Below, piece by piece: positions 41,857 through 51,953 of a stretch of DNA of 64,000 nt. Source of the DNA: Methanomicrobiales archaeon (lineage in GTDB: Archaea; Halobacteriota; Methanomicrobia; Methanomicrobiales; Methanospirillaceae); the NCBI GenBank assembly GCA_025350045.1, contig JANXYM010000083.1, positions 1-64,000 of the forward strand. The letters are read 5' to 3'. The notes under the pieces were generated by a model. That model was not told where the DNA came from. It saw nothing but the letters and a program-made list of their open reading frames with translations, and searched no databases. Every line of letters begins with the position of its first letter. Within the stretch, counting starts at the first letter, position 1. The position numbers and the translations under genes are program-made.

Positions 41857-42420
41857 TTAAAACACCTCAAAACCACAATTGGGTTTTGATAATGAAAGGT
41901 GACGCCTGATAATATAAAAGGTTTCCGTCGGAGCCCGTCGAAGTCTGGATTTTTGCCACATATTTGCGCGTATTTTTGGCATTGGGGCGCACTATTCATC
42001 CCGTTTAATAAACCCCCAAAAATCGGTTGTTTTGGCAAATTCGCGGCTATTGCGGGGAGATTTTTGATCTCCGAGGTAACATACCCCGGGTGGAGAAGCG
42101 CAGTCCAAGGGGGTGTACCGGGGTGCCTGACGGCAGGGTGCGGCAGGGTTACCTGATATTTATGGCCGGGAGTATCCCTGGGAGAACTCTGCTGGATAAC
42201 GTGAGCTGCATCGCAGATCCATTCGGTCCGGGGTAGAGAGCAAAGACTCCATACGGTTACATTCCTGCCGAAGGACACACCAGTTCTCGTAACAGGTCTC
42301 CTGGATCGTTTGCTTGTCTGTACCGCCATTACAAAAGAAAATCAAGAGGAGATTCCCTGTATGCGGCTCGAAAATCAAAGATAACGTACTTCGGGAGAGG
42401 TTCCCGAAATACTCTCACAT

Positions 42421-43092
42421 TTATCCGAGATTTGCATAGGGTGTGATAACAAAAGGAACCGTCCGGGTCAGGGGAAGAATCTGGCCGTTCTCCGGTGCGA
42501 TTGTCATAGTGAACTGCTGGTAGGGAGCTACCTGTCCTGCAGGACAGACAAGGAGGGTAAATTGTTCGTCTGTTTCCAGGAACAGATCCTGATCCGCTCC
42601 TTTGAGCGGGACAGAATTCGCCTTGTTTGTAATGGTCCAGTTCGGGCAGATCAATAAAGAAGTCTGAACAAGGGAGAGTTTTTTCCGATCAGTCCCGCTC
42701 ACCCAGAGCACCGAGGCATCACCCATATCGATATTTCCCGTAGTCATCATGAACGGCTGGATCGTCAGTTCAAATGCTCCCAGCATAGCCGGATTTTGTG
42801 TTTTAAAATGAACCGGGATACCCCCTATAGGAGCATCCACCGCAGGATAACCGGTTATCCCCCCGGGATCCGTGAGAAGATCGCTCGTTGCTACCACATC
42901 ATGGGGAATCAGACCTTTTTTTGGGGTCTGCTGCGCACCCACGGGGGGTGTTTTCCTATGGGTGATCTCCCCGTACCCGATATATCCGAGAATCAACACT
43001 GCAACAACCAGCAGAATAACGATTTCAAGCCCGGTCAACGCATCATCATTTCCGTGCAATTGTCTCTTCTGTCGTATCTTTCTGCTTCCCAA
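42421..43092 (-). CDS. Archaellin/type IV pilin-like secreted protein
   Basis: Class III signal-like N-terminus GNDDALTGLEIVILLVVAVLILGYIGYGEI; putative TTG start abutting the upstream stop. Confidence 0.65.
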   Translation of the reverse strand: MGSRKIRQKRQLHGNDDALTGLEIVILLVVAVLILGYIGYGEITHRKTPPVGAQQTPKKGLIPHDVVATSDLLTDPGGITGYPAVDAPIGGIPVHFKTQNPAMLGAFELTIQPFMMTTGNIDMGDASVLWVSGTDRKKLSLVQTSLLICPNWTITNKANSVPLKGADQDLFLETDEQFTLLVCPAGQVAPYQQFTMTIAPENGQILPLTRTVPFVITPYANLG

Positions 43093-44454
43093 TCAGTGCA
43101 CCCTTCGATCGATCAGCCGTCTCGGGCGACCCTTCATAGTAAAGAAATCGAGCCCACGTGGTCCGGTAAAATTGAATTCTATAGCGAATGAACCATCGTG
43201 GTAGTGCTCCGTTATCAATGATTTGTACTTGAGGAACCGGGAAACGAACCGATCTTCCACCAGTGTGCGATCACAACGATCCGGATCAAAGCATTCGAGG
43301 TTCACCCGCAATACTGCCTCACCCGGTATATCTCCGTCGTATACAGACGCTTCGTATTCACCGGTAATATATGCCATGCTGTCGGACTGGAAGACTGCTG
43401 CTTCTATATCCGTCCGGTTAAAGGGGTTCCCGAACGCCCAGACGGTTTCTGCCTCACGCTGGGGATTGACAATCCGCATATGGGTCCTCCCGCAGCCGCA
43501 CCGCTCGCGGGAGTGGACTACCGTTGTATCCTCAGTATCATAATTGATCAGCAGCATCCCACATTTCCCGCCAACCGGTAGCAGCGTGGTCAGCACACCC
43601 CGCCCGCACTCCCCGTCTTTTACAAACGATTGCATCCGGGGATCGTATACGTCAAGGTGGACGAGATCTTCGGGAACATGCAACCCTGCAATCTGCGTAC
43701 ATTCGCCACACATGGTTCCTTCTGTACTACCATAGGTATTGTACACCGGCACACCCCACATTTTAGAGAGGTAGGTACGGGACTCATCAGCAAAACTCTC
43801 GCCTCCTGCAACCAGTTTGTCAATCGTTGTGTCAGAAGGTTTCATTCCCTCGGCAGAAAGACGTCGTGCCAGCCGGAGCAGTTTGAAAACACTCCCCACA
43901 ATGGCGGTGGGTTTGTAACTTTTCAGGATCCGGGATTCGAATGTACACTTCCCAACAGGAATTATTCCCATGCCAATGCGCCGTGCTGCAATCGTCATGG
44001 TGTTTGCCCCTACATTCATGCCATACGAGGCGCAGACCACAATCCGGTCCTTGTCTGAAAAACCCTGCGAGACGAAACTTCTCGCATACTTCTCTGCGTA
44101 CCGTTTCCAGTCATCCCATGTCAGGAAAAATCCTTTGGGAGTTCCGCTCGTGCCGCTCGTCTCCTGGATGGAAAACACATTATTCCACCCCGTGGAAAGA
44201 AACTCAAATTCCGGTGTAACGGGGGGCTGGTGTTCCCGTATGGTCCTTCCGGAAATTACCGGCAGATCAAGCAGATCCTCATGTTCCCGGATTTCTGCAG
44301 GATTGATATTGTTCTCTTTGAACAAGTGCCGGTAGAAGGGTGAGTGTTCAGCGGCATACCTCACAGTATAGCGAACCCTTTCATCGATAAGAGCATCAAG
44401 ATCGCTTCGACCCAGGGTTTCAACTTCCGGAGAAAAGTACGATCCCGTTGCCAT
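43093..44454 (-). CDS. Coenzyme F390 synthetase / phenylacetate-CoA ligase family
   Basis: QETSGTSGTPKGFFLTWDDW AMP-binding motif; YGSTEGTMCGEC. Confidence 0.82.
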   Translation of the reverse strand: MATGSYFSPEVETLGRSDLDALIDERVRYTVRYAAEHSPFYRHLFKENNINPAEIREHEDLLDLPVISGRTIREHQPPVTPEFEFLSTGWNNVFSIQETSGTSGTPKGFFLTWDDWKRYAEKYARSFVSQGFSDKDRIVVCASYGMNVGANTMTIAARRIGMGIIPVGKCTFESRILKSYKPTAIVGSVFKLLRLARRLSAEGMKPSDTTIDKLVAGGESFADESRTYLSKMWGVPVYNTYGSTEGTMCGECTQIAGLHVPEDLVHLDVYDPRMQSFVKDGECGRGVLTTLLPVGGKCGMLLINYDTEDTTVVHSRERCGCGRTHMRIVNPQREAETVWAFGNPFNRTDIEAAVFQSDSMAYITGEYEASVYDGDIPGEAVLRVNLECFDPDRCDRTLVEDRFVSRFLKYKSLITEHYHDGSFAIEFNFTGPRGLDFFTMKGRPRRLIDRRVH

Positions 44455-44463
44455 GAGAGAGAA

Positions 44464-45050
44464 TTATAGGAGGGATGGTTTATAGATTGCGAAGGATTCC
44501 GGCTGACAAGAGGCGCGTTTTATCGCTTCAGCTTCCAGTCGCACCATACCGATACTGATCGCTCCGCCAGAATTTGCCGGATACATTGAGAGATACTGAT
44601 CAATAATCGCCCTGATAAATACCGGTTGCTCCCCCTCGGGTAACCGTGCCATCCACGGGAGCCTGGTGGTGCGGATCCAACCGGCGAAGGCCTCCCGGTC
44701 CGGGTAAACCATATCCTTTGGGATCAGATCTACCCGGACCGGTTCAAGTCCCGCATCTGCCAGCCATTGCCGGTACTCTTCAGGCCCGAAGAAGCCGAAG
44801 GTGAAGGAAAAACCGTCATAGTACCTGGCCCAGCGGCAATTTTCGAGAAGGACTGTGAGTGCCTACCTGTGCGGCATTGCCTTTCCCACCCATCTGGACG
44901 AGCATCCTTCCCTCCGGGCAGAGGCTGCGGGCGATACCTTCGATTACCGGATTAGGATTTGGGATCCAGTGGAGTGCAGCATTCGAGAATACAATATCGA
45001 ACACAGCCTCAGGGATAGTAAGAGTCACACAGATAAATGTTAGAGTAGGC
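44464..45050 (-). pseudogene. Remnant of a class I SAM methyltransferase (trans-aconitate methyltransferase-like), frameshifted and N-terminally truncated
   Basis: IVFSNAALHWIPNPNPVIEGIARSLCPEGRMLVQMGGKGNAAQV in one frame continues in another as RYYDGFSFTFGFFGPEEYRQWLADAGLEPVRVDLIPKDMVYPDREAFAGWIRTT; motif I region absent. Confidence 0.78.
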
Positions 45051-45113
45051 AGGAATGACCTGCAATGTACCCTAAATTTATCGTCTGCGAGCACCCATAA
45101 TAATGAGCGTCGC

Positions 45114-46244
45114 ATGTACTTCCATCTCATCCTCACTGACGAATGTAATCTTTGCTGCAGGTACTGCCGGGCGAAGGCGTTCGAGGTGCTGGAAGAGAGC
45201 GATGATGAAACGGCCCCCCTGATCGATATCGATCCCAATCTTCCCCGGGATCTCGATTTCGATCTCCATCTGCTCTATCATTTTCTGCAAAAAGATCCCT
45301 CCCCTACACTTACCTTCTATGGAGGGGAACCGCTCATGCGTGCGGACCTGGTCGATCGGATTGTTCGCGAGGCACCGGTGCAGCAGTTCATGATCCAGAC
45401 CAACGGGATGCTGCTCGACCGGCTGGCACCGGAGATCGTGAACCGGTTTTCCACCATCCTTGTTTCAATCGACGGGGGGGAGACACTCACTGACGGTAAC
45501 CGCGGGATGGGGGTGTACCGGAAGGTGATGGAAAACGTCAGGATGATACGGCAAGCGGGATACACGGGAGAACTCATTGCACGGATGGCTGTTACCGAGC
45601 GGACCGATATCGCAGAAGCGGTCCGCTGGCTCGCTCAGAACCCGGACTATTCCTTCTCCTCCATCCATTGGCAGCTCGACGCAAATTTTGCCGGGGATTT
45701 TTCCCGGCGCACGTTTGCTGACTGGGTAATTGCGAGTTATAATCCCGGTATCCGGACACTGGTTGCAGACTGGATAGATCATATGGAGTCGAAAGGGGAG
45801 GTGATGAAGTGGTACCCGTTCCTTGACCCGATGGAAGACCTGCTGTTGGGCAAAAAAAGCCTTTTGCGATGCGGATCCGGACACGCAAACTACAGTATCA
45901 TGACCGACGGGCACATTGCACCGTGCCCGGTGATGATCGGTATGAAAGAGTATTATGTGGGAGATATACGGACTGCTGACCCGCGAAACCTTGACAGTAT
46001 TCTTGTCGGGGGTGAATGTACAGGATGTGCGATTTACGATTTCTGCGGGGGGAGATGCCTGTACTCCAATATTACAAAACCCTGGAACATAGCAGAGCGA
46101 AAAACAGTCTGCGGAACAGTGGAGAACCTCCGCTCTGCGCTCACGGAAGCAGTTCCCCGCGTTCGTGCTCTCATAGAGAAGGAGACGATCACTCTTCACG
46201 ATTTTGCACATGAAAAGTTCAACGGGTGTGAAATCATCCCGTAA
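45114..46244 (+). CDS. Radical SAM protein, AF0577-like putative peptide-modifying family
   Basis: LTDECNLCCRYCRAKAF radical SAM motif; C-terminal CTGCAIYDFCGGRC SPASM-like Cys cluster; start ATG 45114. Confidence 0.82.
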   Translation: MYFHLILTDECNLCCRYCRAKAFEVLEESDDETAPLIDIDPNLPRDLDFDLHLLYHFLQKDPSPTLTFYGGEPLMRADLVDRIVREAPVQQFMIQTNGMLLDRLAPEIVNRFSTILVSIDGGETLTDGNRGMGVYRKVMENVRMIRQAGYTGELIARMAVTERTDIAEAVRWLAQNPDYSFSSIHWQLDANFAGDFSRRTFADWVIASYNPGIRTLVADWIDHMESKGEVMKWYPFLDPMEDLLLGKKSLLRCGSGHANYSIMTDGHIAPCPVMIGMKEYYVGDIRTADPRNLDSILVGGECTGCAIYDFCGGRCLYSNITKPWNIAERKTVCGTVENLRSALTEAVPRVRALIEKETITLHDFAHEKFNGCEIIP

Positions 46245-46288
46245 TGGTAGCCAAGAAGCAAAGGTTTCAGAACCCATCACATTTTTCG

Positions 46289-46307
46289 TTCTTTTTTTTG
46301 TTTTTTT
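46289..46307 (+). terminator. Candidate T-rich terminator after the radical SAM gene
   Basis: TTCTTTTTTTTGTTTTTTT. Confidence 0.4.
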
Positions 46308-46376
46308 CCCGCGGGTGTTATCCCAGGGTCATGAATGGAAAAACCTCTTATCTGCATCAGACTCATACTAAAATCC

Positions 46377-46610
46377 ATGGCCGAATCCTGGAAAGAGGCA
46401 AGAGACTGTGCCCGGAAAGAGGCACTCCCGCAGGTCTATCACGACTGCGATGCGAATACCTATGGAGCGTGTAACACCGGTGAACACCAGGGCACATTCA
46501 AAGGCGGAGTCTTCACTGAGCATCGCTGTCTTTGCATGCCTGCACACCTGAGTCCTGAAGAACTCGAGGCCAAAGAGAAAAAATTCTTGTCAGAGAACCC
46601 TGACTGGTAA
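46377..46610 (+). CDS. Small 77-aa Cys-containing protein of unknown function
   Basis: MAESWKEARDCARKEALPQVYHDCDANTYGACNTGEHQGTFKGGVFTEHRCLCMPAHLSPEELEAKEKKFLSENPDW. Confidence 0.7.
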   Translation: MAESWKEARDCARKEALPQVYHDCDANTYGACNTGEHQGTFKGGVFTEHRCLCMPAHLSPEELEAKEKKFLSENPDW

Positions 46611-46614
46611 AAAA

Positions 46615-47214
46615 TTACTTTTTTTGTATTTCCTGCCGGAACCGGTGCATGAGATCATACATGACCAGACGGAACTCTTCCCCAATCTCTTCCCAGGATT
46701 TGGCATCTGAAACCAGGTCCTCCCGGGGGCTGGATTTTGTCTCATGCACGACCGGATTGTCACTATCCTGCTCATTACGTGGGATCCAGAAAAGCTGGCG
46801 CATGATCTCGAAGTAGCCACTCACCAGTACAACAATAAAAACAATCGGGACGATCACAAAAGAGAGCACCCAGACAAACGAGTAAAGACTGGTTGCCGCT
46901 ACAGAATCCACCCACTGGAAGACATGGAGCATAAACGCAATGACAAAGACGCTGCCAATCGCCCGTATGATGGGCGCAGGAAGATTGAGCGGGAACGGGA
47001 ATGCAAAGAAAATATCCCCCACCAGCAGGATGATCGAAATGAGCAGGAGCAGCCAGAAGTTCTCGTTGAGGAAAACAACACCGGCCCGGTAGATGGGGCT
47101 GGATACATAATAGGTGAGAATGTTTGCCAGAACGACGACAATCAGGAACATGATAATCCCGATCATCCGTGAAACAAACACCGAGCTTAAGGATTTATTC
47201 TGACATTGCCTCAT
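46615..47214 (-). CDS. Multi-pass membrane protein of unknown function
   Basis: Several TM helices (IGIIMFLIVVVLANILTYYV..., LLLLISIILLVGDIFFAFPF...). Confidence 0.7.
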   Translation of the reverse strand: MRQCQNKSLSSVFVSRMIGIIMFLIVVVLANILTYYVSSPIYRAGVVFLNENFWLLLLISIILLVGDIFFAFPFPLNLPAPIIRAIGSVFVIAFMLHVFQWVDSVAATSLYSFVWVLSFVIVPIVFIVVLVSGYFEIMRQLFWIPRNEQDSDNPVVHETKSSPREDLVSDAKSWEEIGEEFRLVMYDLMHRFRQEIQKK

Positions 47215-47326
47215 TTTCCAGCCACTCCATGATAGTGAATAAGATTTGTCAAAGACACTATTAAGATACCCGCTGGGATTCTGCAACCATCACAAAACCT
47301 ATCATCCGGGCACACGATTCATCGGT

Positions 47327-47698
47327 ATGCAGGTCAACTACAAACGATACGGGCTCTACCTGCTCAGGTGGCAGGCAAGTACCCCGATACTCGCCGGTGT
47401 CGGTATTCTTCTCGCTTCTATGGGCCAGTGGGTTGCCGCCATTGTTGCTAACCTGATCGGCGGACTGATCTTCTTCTGGGTGGACCAGTTCATCTTCACC
47501 TCCCAGAGTCTCGCTGCGCAGTGGGAAGTCAAAGAGAACATCACCTGCGTTGACTGCGGCAAAGTCGCTCGCGGTTACCGGCTGGTGCGATCAGGAGATT
47601 ACGACAGGACTCACGATCATGAACCGGAGTTCCGGTGCGAGGAATGCTCAAAGAAAAAGACTGAAGAGCTCAAAGGGAGGGGGGTAAAAGTCCATTGA
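47327..47698 (+). CDS. Small membrane protein with C-terminal zinc-ribbon-like Cys pairs
   Basis: Two TM segments; CVDCGKVARGYRLVR ... FRCEECSKKK. Confidence 0.72.
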   Translation: MQVNYKRYGLYLLRWQASTPILAGVGILLASMGQWVAAIVANLIGGLIFFWVDQFIFTSQSLAAQWEVKENITCVDCGKVARGYRLVRSGDYDRTHDHEPEFRCEECSKKKTEELKGRGVKVH

Positions 47699-47969
47699 AC
47701 AGCACTTTGTTTTTCTGATTCCGGTTTGCTTTTTTTACGATATCATATGTACATCTTTTGCCGGCCGTCTTTTCCTTTCGGCAGGTGTAGGATCGAAAGA
47801 ATGTCGATCTACTTCCATCCACTGCTCTATCCCATGGGACTATCCGTAGCAGGGGTTTTCGACACTGTTTTTACATCCTGTCGGCGTAGAACGACAATTC
47901 CAGGCGCTCTTGGTGCCCAACCGCCATAATGTTTAAAAAAATACATAAACAAACAATAAGTTACAATAA

Positions 47970-47985
47970 TGTATAAATATGTACA
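47970..47985 (+). promoter_or_regulatory. Candidate TRP-box operator(s) (TrpY-type)
   Basis: TGTATA at 47970-47975 and TGTACA at 47980-47985, 10-bp phased and flanking the TATA-like box. Confidence 0.45.
47972..47980 (+). promoter_or_regulatory. Candidate trp operon TATA box
   Basis: TATAAATAT upstream of trpE. Confidence 0.5.
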
Positions 47986-48068
47986 AAGTAGACCATGATC
48001 CACCCCACTGCCAGCGAACCGGCAGCTGATAGTACGGTGATACCGGTGGACTGGAAAAGGCTATAAAA

Positions 48069-49607
48069 ATGGATGAACTGAACCTGAATCTGAGACTTAA
48101 GGAATACCTGATCGCAGTAAAAGACCAGCCAAAACCGTTGATCATCCCGCTATGTGCCGGGATTTCTTTACCGGATATCTCTCCACTGGATGTCTATACC
48201 GGTACGCGGAACGGCTGCGGGTTCCTGCTCGAATCGATGGAGGGGAGCGAGAAGATTGCCCGCTACTCCTATATCGGGATCGATCCCGAGTTCATTGTCA
48301 CGATAGGTGAGACCGTGAATGTCCGGGGTAATGAACGCTTTACGGCAATTGCAAAAGAACCTGATGGTGAGACACCTGTGGATAAGATCAAATCTATCCT
48401 CTCCCGGTTCTGCTATGTGAACGTGAAAGCGCCCCGGTTCTTCGGGGGTATGGTGGGTTACTTCGCGTACGACTGCGTGTACTCGCTATTTGAAAAGGTA
48501 CGTGAGGGTCAGAACGGCAGCCTGCAATCAGCCGGGAACCGGGCCCCTGAAGATCATAATGCCTGTTTCATGCTCACCAAGGACTGCATCGTATTCGATC
48601 ATGCTGAACGGAAACTCTTCATCTTCTCCAGCCCGTTCCTCACTTACGAATCCGATCTTGAAGAAGAATATAACCGTAGTATTGCGAAGATCAGGGCTCT
48701 GGGCGATCATATTGCAGATCTTGCATCGGGTAAGAAAACGAGTGAAACACTGAAACAGATGAGCGGAAAAACACCGGAATATATTGCGTCAGTATCGCAG
48801 GAATCTTTTGAGCGATCCATAGAACGGGTAAAGGAGCACATCGTCGCCGGGGATATCTTCCAGGCTGTGATCTCACGACGAATGGAGTGTGCAGTAAAAA
48901 ACGATCCGTTCACGATCTATGCTGCACTCCGGGAGATCAACCCGAGTCCGTACATGTATTATCTCGATTTTGGGGACGAGCAGGTAATCGGGGCAAGTCC
49001 CGAGATGCTCGTGCGGGTGGAAAAACGGCGGGTAACAACCGTGCCAATCGCCGGCACACGCCCACGGGGATGCGATGCCCGTGAAGATGCACAGCTTGCA
49101 GAAGATCTCCTAAAAGATCCCAAGGAGCGTGCCGAGCACACAATGCTTGTCGATCTGGCAAGAAACGATATCGGCCGGGTATGCCGGTTCGGTTCTGTTG
49201 AAGTCGGGGAGTTCATGGGTATTGAGAAGTTCTCCCATGTCCAGCATATTGTCTCCACGGTCAATGGCGTGCTTCGGGACAACCTGGATTGTTATGATGC
49301 CTTCAAATCCTGTTTCCCTGCAGGAACCGTGTCGGGAGCCCCGAAGGTCCGGGCAATGCAGATTATCGATGAGGAAGAGACGCAGAACCGCGGGCTCTAT
49401 GCCGGGGCGGTCGGGTATGTCGGATTTGACAGGAATCTCGAGTTCGCGATTGCGATCCGTACGATAATTGTCCGCAACGGGAGGGCGTACGTACAGGTGG
49501 GGGCGGGGATTGTCGCCGATTCGGTGCCGGCCAATGAATGGAAGGAGACCGAAAGCAAGGTATCGGCGATGCTGCGGGCGATCGAGCGGGCCGGGGTGTC
49601 ATCATGA
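48069..49607 (+). CDS. trpE: Anthranilate synthase component I
   Basis: Chorismate-binding motifs (IAGTRPRGCDAREDAQLAEDLLKDPKERAEHTMLVDLARNDIGRV, FPAGTVSGAPKVRAMQII). Confidence 0.96.
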   Translation: MDELNLNLRLKEYLIAVKDQPKPLIIPLCAGISLPDISPLDVYTGTRNGCGFLLESMEGSEKIARYSYIGIDPEFIVTIGETVNVRGNERFTAIAKEPDGETPVDKIKSILSRFCYVNVKAPRFFGGMVGYFAYDCVYSLFEKVREGQNGSLQSAGNRAPEDHNACFMLTKDCIVFDHAERKLFIFSSPFLTYESDLEEEYNRSIAKIRALGDHIADLASGKKTSETLKQMSGKTPEYIASVSQESFERSIERVKEHIVAGDIFQAVISRRMECAVKNDPFTIYAALREINPSPYMYYLDFGDEQVIGASPEMLVRVEKRRVTTVPIAGTRPRGCDAREDAQLAEDLLKDPKERAEHTMLVDLARNDIGRVCRFGSVEVGEFMGIEKFSHVQHIVSTVNGVLRDNLDCYDAFKSCFPAGTVSGAPKVRAMQIIDEEETQNRGLYAGAVGYVGFDRNLEFAIAIRTIIVRNGRAYVQVGAGIVADSVPANEWKETESKVSAMLRAIERAGVSS

Positions 49608-50185
49608 AGGTCCTGATCGTGGACTGCTATGACAGTTTCACCTTCAACCTGTACCAGCAGGTAGGCAAACTCGGGGGAAACCCGGGGGTCATGACCTGCG
49701 ACACGCCGCTTGAGCAGCTTGAAAAGAGCGGGTGCGACCGGATTATTCTCTCACCCGGACCGGGAACTCCCCACGATTCCGGTGTCTGCATTGAAGTGTT
49801 AGAGACGATGAGCAGGACGATTCCCACGCTGGGGGTCTGTCTCGGGCACCAGGCGATCTGCACAGTGTTTGGGGGGGAAGTCGTCAGGGCAGAACACCTG
49901 ATGCATGGCAAGACCTCATCAATCCGGCACGACGGGGAGGGAATTTTTACCGGAATACCCACGCCATTCACCGCGACACGCTACCACTCGCTGGTTGCCC
50001 GTGAAGACACCCTGCCTGCAGAGCTGCAGGTTTCTGCCACCAGTCTTGACGATCATTACGTGATGGGGGTAAGACATACACGGTACCCGATCGAAGGGGT
50101 CCAGTTCCACCCGGAGAGTATCCTGTCGCAGGAAGGCGACCGGATTATACGGAATTTCCTTGCCGGAACACAGGAGGCATCATGA
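49604..50185 (+). CDS. trpG: Anthranilate synthase component II
   Basis: Glutamine amidotransferase class I ([24 protein letters not shown]); start 49604 overlaps trpE stop. Confidence 0.96.
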   Translation: MKVLIVDCYDSFTFNLYQQVGKLGGNPGVMTCDTPLEQLEKSGCDRIILSPGPGTPHDSGVCIEVLETMSRTIPTLGVCLGHQAICTVFGGEVVRAEHLMHGKTSSIRHDGEGIFTGIPTPFTATRYHSLVAREDTLPAELQVSATSLDDHYVMGVRHTRYPIEGVQFHPESILSQEGDRIIRNFLAGTQEAS

Positions 50186-51201
50186 CGTTTAAAGAGACGC
50201 TCACCAACCTTGCAGCAGGGCGGGATCTCGACCCCGCGGAAGCGGCAGGGATGATGAGTACCATCATGGAAGGGCAGGCTTCGCAGGCACAGATCGGTGC
50301 ATTTCTTCTTGCACTACATATGAAGGGTGAGACTGCCGCCGAGATCGCAGCCTTTGCCCGGGTGATGCGGGATCGTGCGATCACGGTGCGACCTATGACC
50401 GGACGGATGCTCGTCGACACCTGCGGTACCGGAGGAGACGGGGCGCAGACCTTCAACATCAGCACCGCTTCAGCATTTGTTGCTGCAGGAGCGGGTTGCC
50501 CCGTTGTCAAGCACGGCAACCGTGGCGTGAGCAGCAGGTGTGGTTCGGCAGATGTCCTCGCAGCTCTGGGAGTCAGTCTCGCACCAGCCCCGGAAGTGCA
50601 GGCGCGTATCGTCGAAGAGATCGGCATCGCTTTCTTCTTTGCCCCGAATTACCACCCGGCCATAAAACATGTCATGACCGCCCGGCAGGAGATCGGGTGC
50701 AGGACCATCTTCAACATCCTTGGCCCGCTGGCAAACCCTGCCGGTGCACAGGCACAGGTTCTCGGCGTGTACCGACCTGACCTTACGGGTACCCTGGCTG
50801 ATGTGCTCAGGATACTCGGACTCTCGCGGGCGATGGTGGTCCATGGATCTGGTCTCGATGAGATCACAACAACGGGGGATACAATGATTGCTGAGCTCAG
50901 TAACGGAGCAATCCAGACATATTCGATCCGGTGCGATACCTACGGAATTTCACCTGCAGAGTCTGCAGATCTTGCGGGAGGTGATGCGCAGCAGAACGCC
51001 TGCATCATCCGCGATATACTTCGGGGTGAGCGTGGGGCAGCACGGGATATCGTGCTCATGAACGCAGGAGCTGCTGTTTATGTCGGCGGGCTGGCACCGG
51101 ATCTTCACGAAGGGATCCGGCTTGCTGCAGATTCCATAGATTCAGGGAATGCTTCTGCCCGGCTCGATGCGCTGGTGGATGCAACGCGGGGTATCGCATG
51201 A
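50182..51201 (+). CDS. trpD: Anthranilate phosphoribosyltransferase
   Basis: [34 protein letters not shown]. Confidence 0.96.
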   Translation: MTFKETLTNLAAGRDLDPAEAAGMMSTIMEGQASQAQIGAFLLALHMKGETAAEIAAFARVMRDRAITVRPMTGRMLVDTCGTGGDGAQTFNISTASAFVAAGAGCPVVKHGNRGVSSRCGSADVLAALGVSLAPAPEVQARIVEEIGIAFFFAPNYHPAIKHVMTARQEIGCRTIFNILGPLANPAGAQAQVLGVYRPDLTGTLADVLRILGLSRAMVVHGSGLDEITTTGDTMIAELSNGAIQTYSIRCDTYGISPAESADLAGGDAQQNACIIRDILRGERGAARDIVLMNAGAAVYVGGLAPDLHEGIRLAADSIDSGNASARLDALVDATRGIA

Positions 51202-51953
51202 TCCTCGATGCGATCATCAAGCGCACCGAGAAACGGGTTGCCCTCCTCCCGGCAACGTTTCCGGAAAATAATACCCGAGCTCCGGTAAGCCTGATCGATG
51301 CGATACGGAACAGGAACAGCAGGAATGCGGTGATTGCCGAGATCAAATGTGCCTCACCCAGTCGCGGCACTATCCGCCGCAACGTGGACATGGCAATGAT
51401 GGCAGGAGCTCTGGCGGGTAGCGGGTGCGTGGCACTCTCGGTGCTGACCGAGCCATATTTCTTCGGGGGCACGGGACAGGATATCACCAAAGTGAAGTCA
51501 GCGGTTAGCATCCCCGTGCTGAGGAAGGACTTCATCATCGACGAACAGCAGATAGCAGAGACACGGGCACTCGGGGCTGATGCGGTACTCCTTATCGCGG
51601 CAGTGCTCAAGGAACGCCTTCCGGTATTTGTCGATCTCGCACAGGAGTATGGTCTTGAACCGCTTGTCGAGGTCCATAATACAGAAGAGATAAAAGCCGC
51701 ACTTGCCACCCATGCAACACTGATAGGTATAAACAACAGAAATTTTGCTACTCTCACCATTGACCGCTCCACAACCCGGCTTCTCTCGGGGAGTGTCAGG
51801 TTCGCAGGCAGAACAATCGTATCCGAAAGTGGTATGCGATCAGCCGATGATATCCGTGAGATGAAACCCTACTGCGATGCGTTCCTGATCGGTTCGTCGA
51901 TCATGGCGCATGAACGCCCGGAGAAAAAACTCGAGGAATTCGTATGCGCATAA
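51198..51953 (+). CDS. trpC: Indole-3-glycerol phosphate synthase
   Basis: [36 protein letters not shown]. Confidence 0.96.
   Translation: MILDAIIKRTEKRVALLPATFPENNTRAPVSLIDAIRNRNSRNAVIAEIKCASPSRGTIRRNVDMAMMAGALAGSGCVALSVLTEPYFFGGTGQDITKVKSAVSIPVLRKDFIIDEQQIAETRALGADAVLLIAAVLKERLPVFVDLAQEYGLEPLVEVHNTEEIKAALATHATLIGINNRNFATLTIDRSTTRLLSGSVRFAGRTIVSESGMRSADDIREMKPYCDAFLIGSSIMAHERPEKKLEEFVCA

Noticed and set aside
47800-47930. Possible partial repeat (GGTTTTCGACACTGTTTTTACATCCTGTCGGCG) upstream of trpE
   Set aside because: Resembles the 41.9 kb block only loosely; no second copy found by eye
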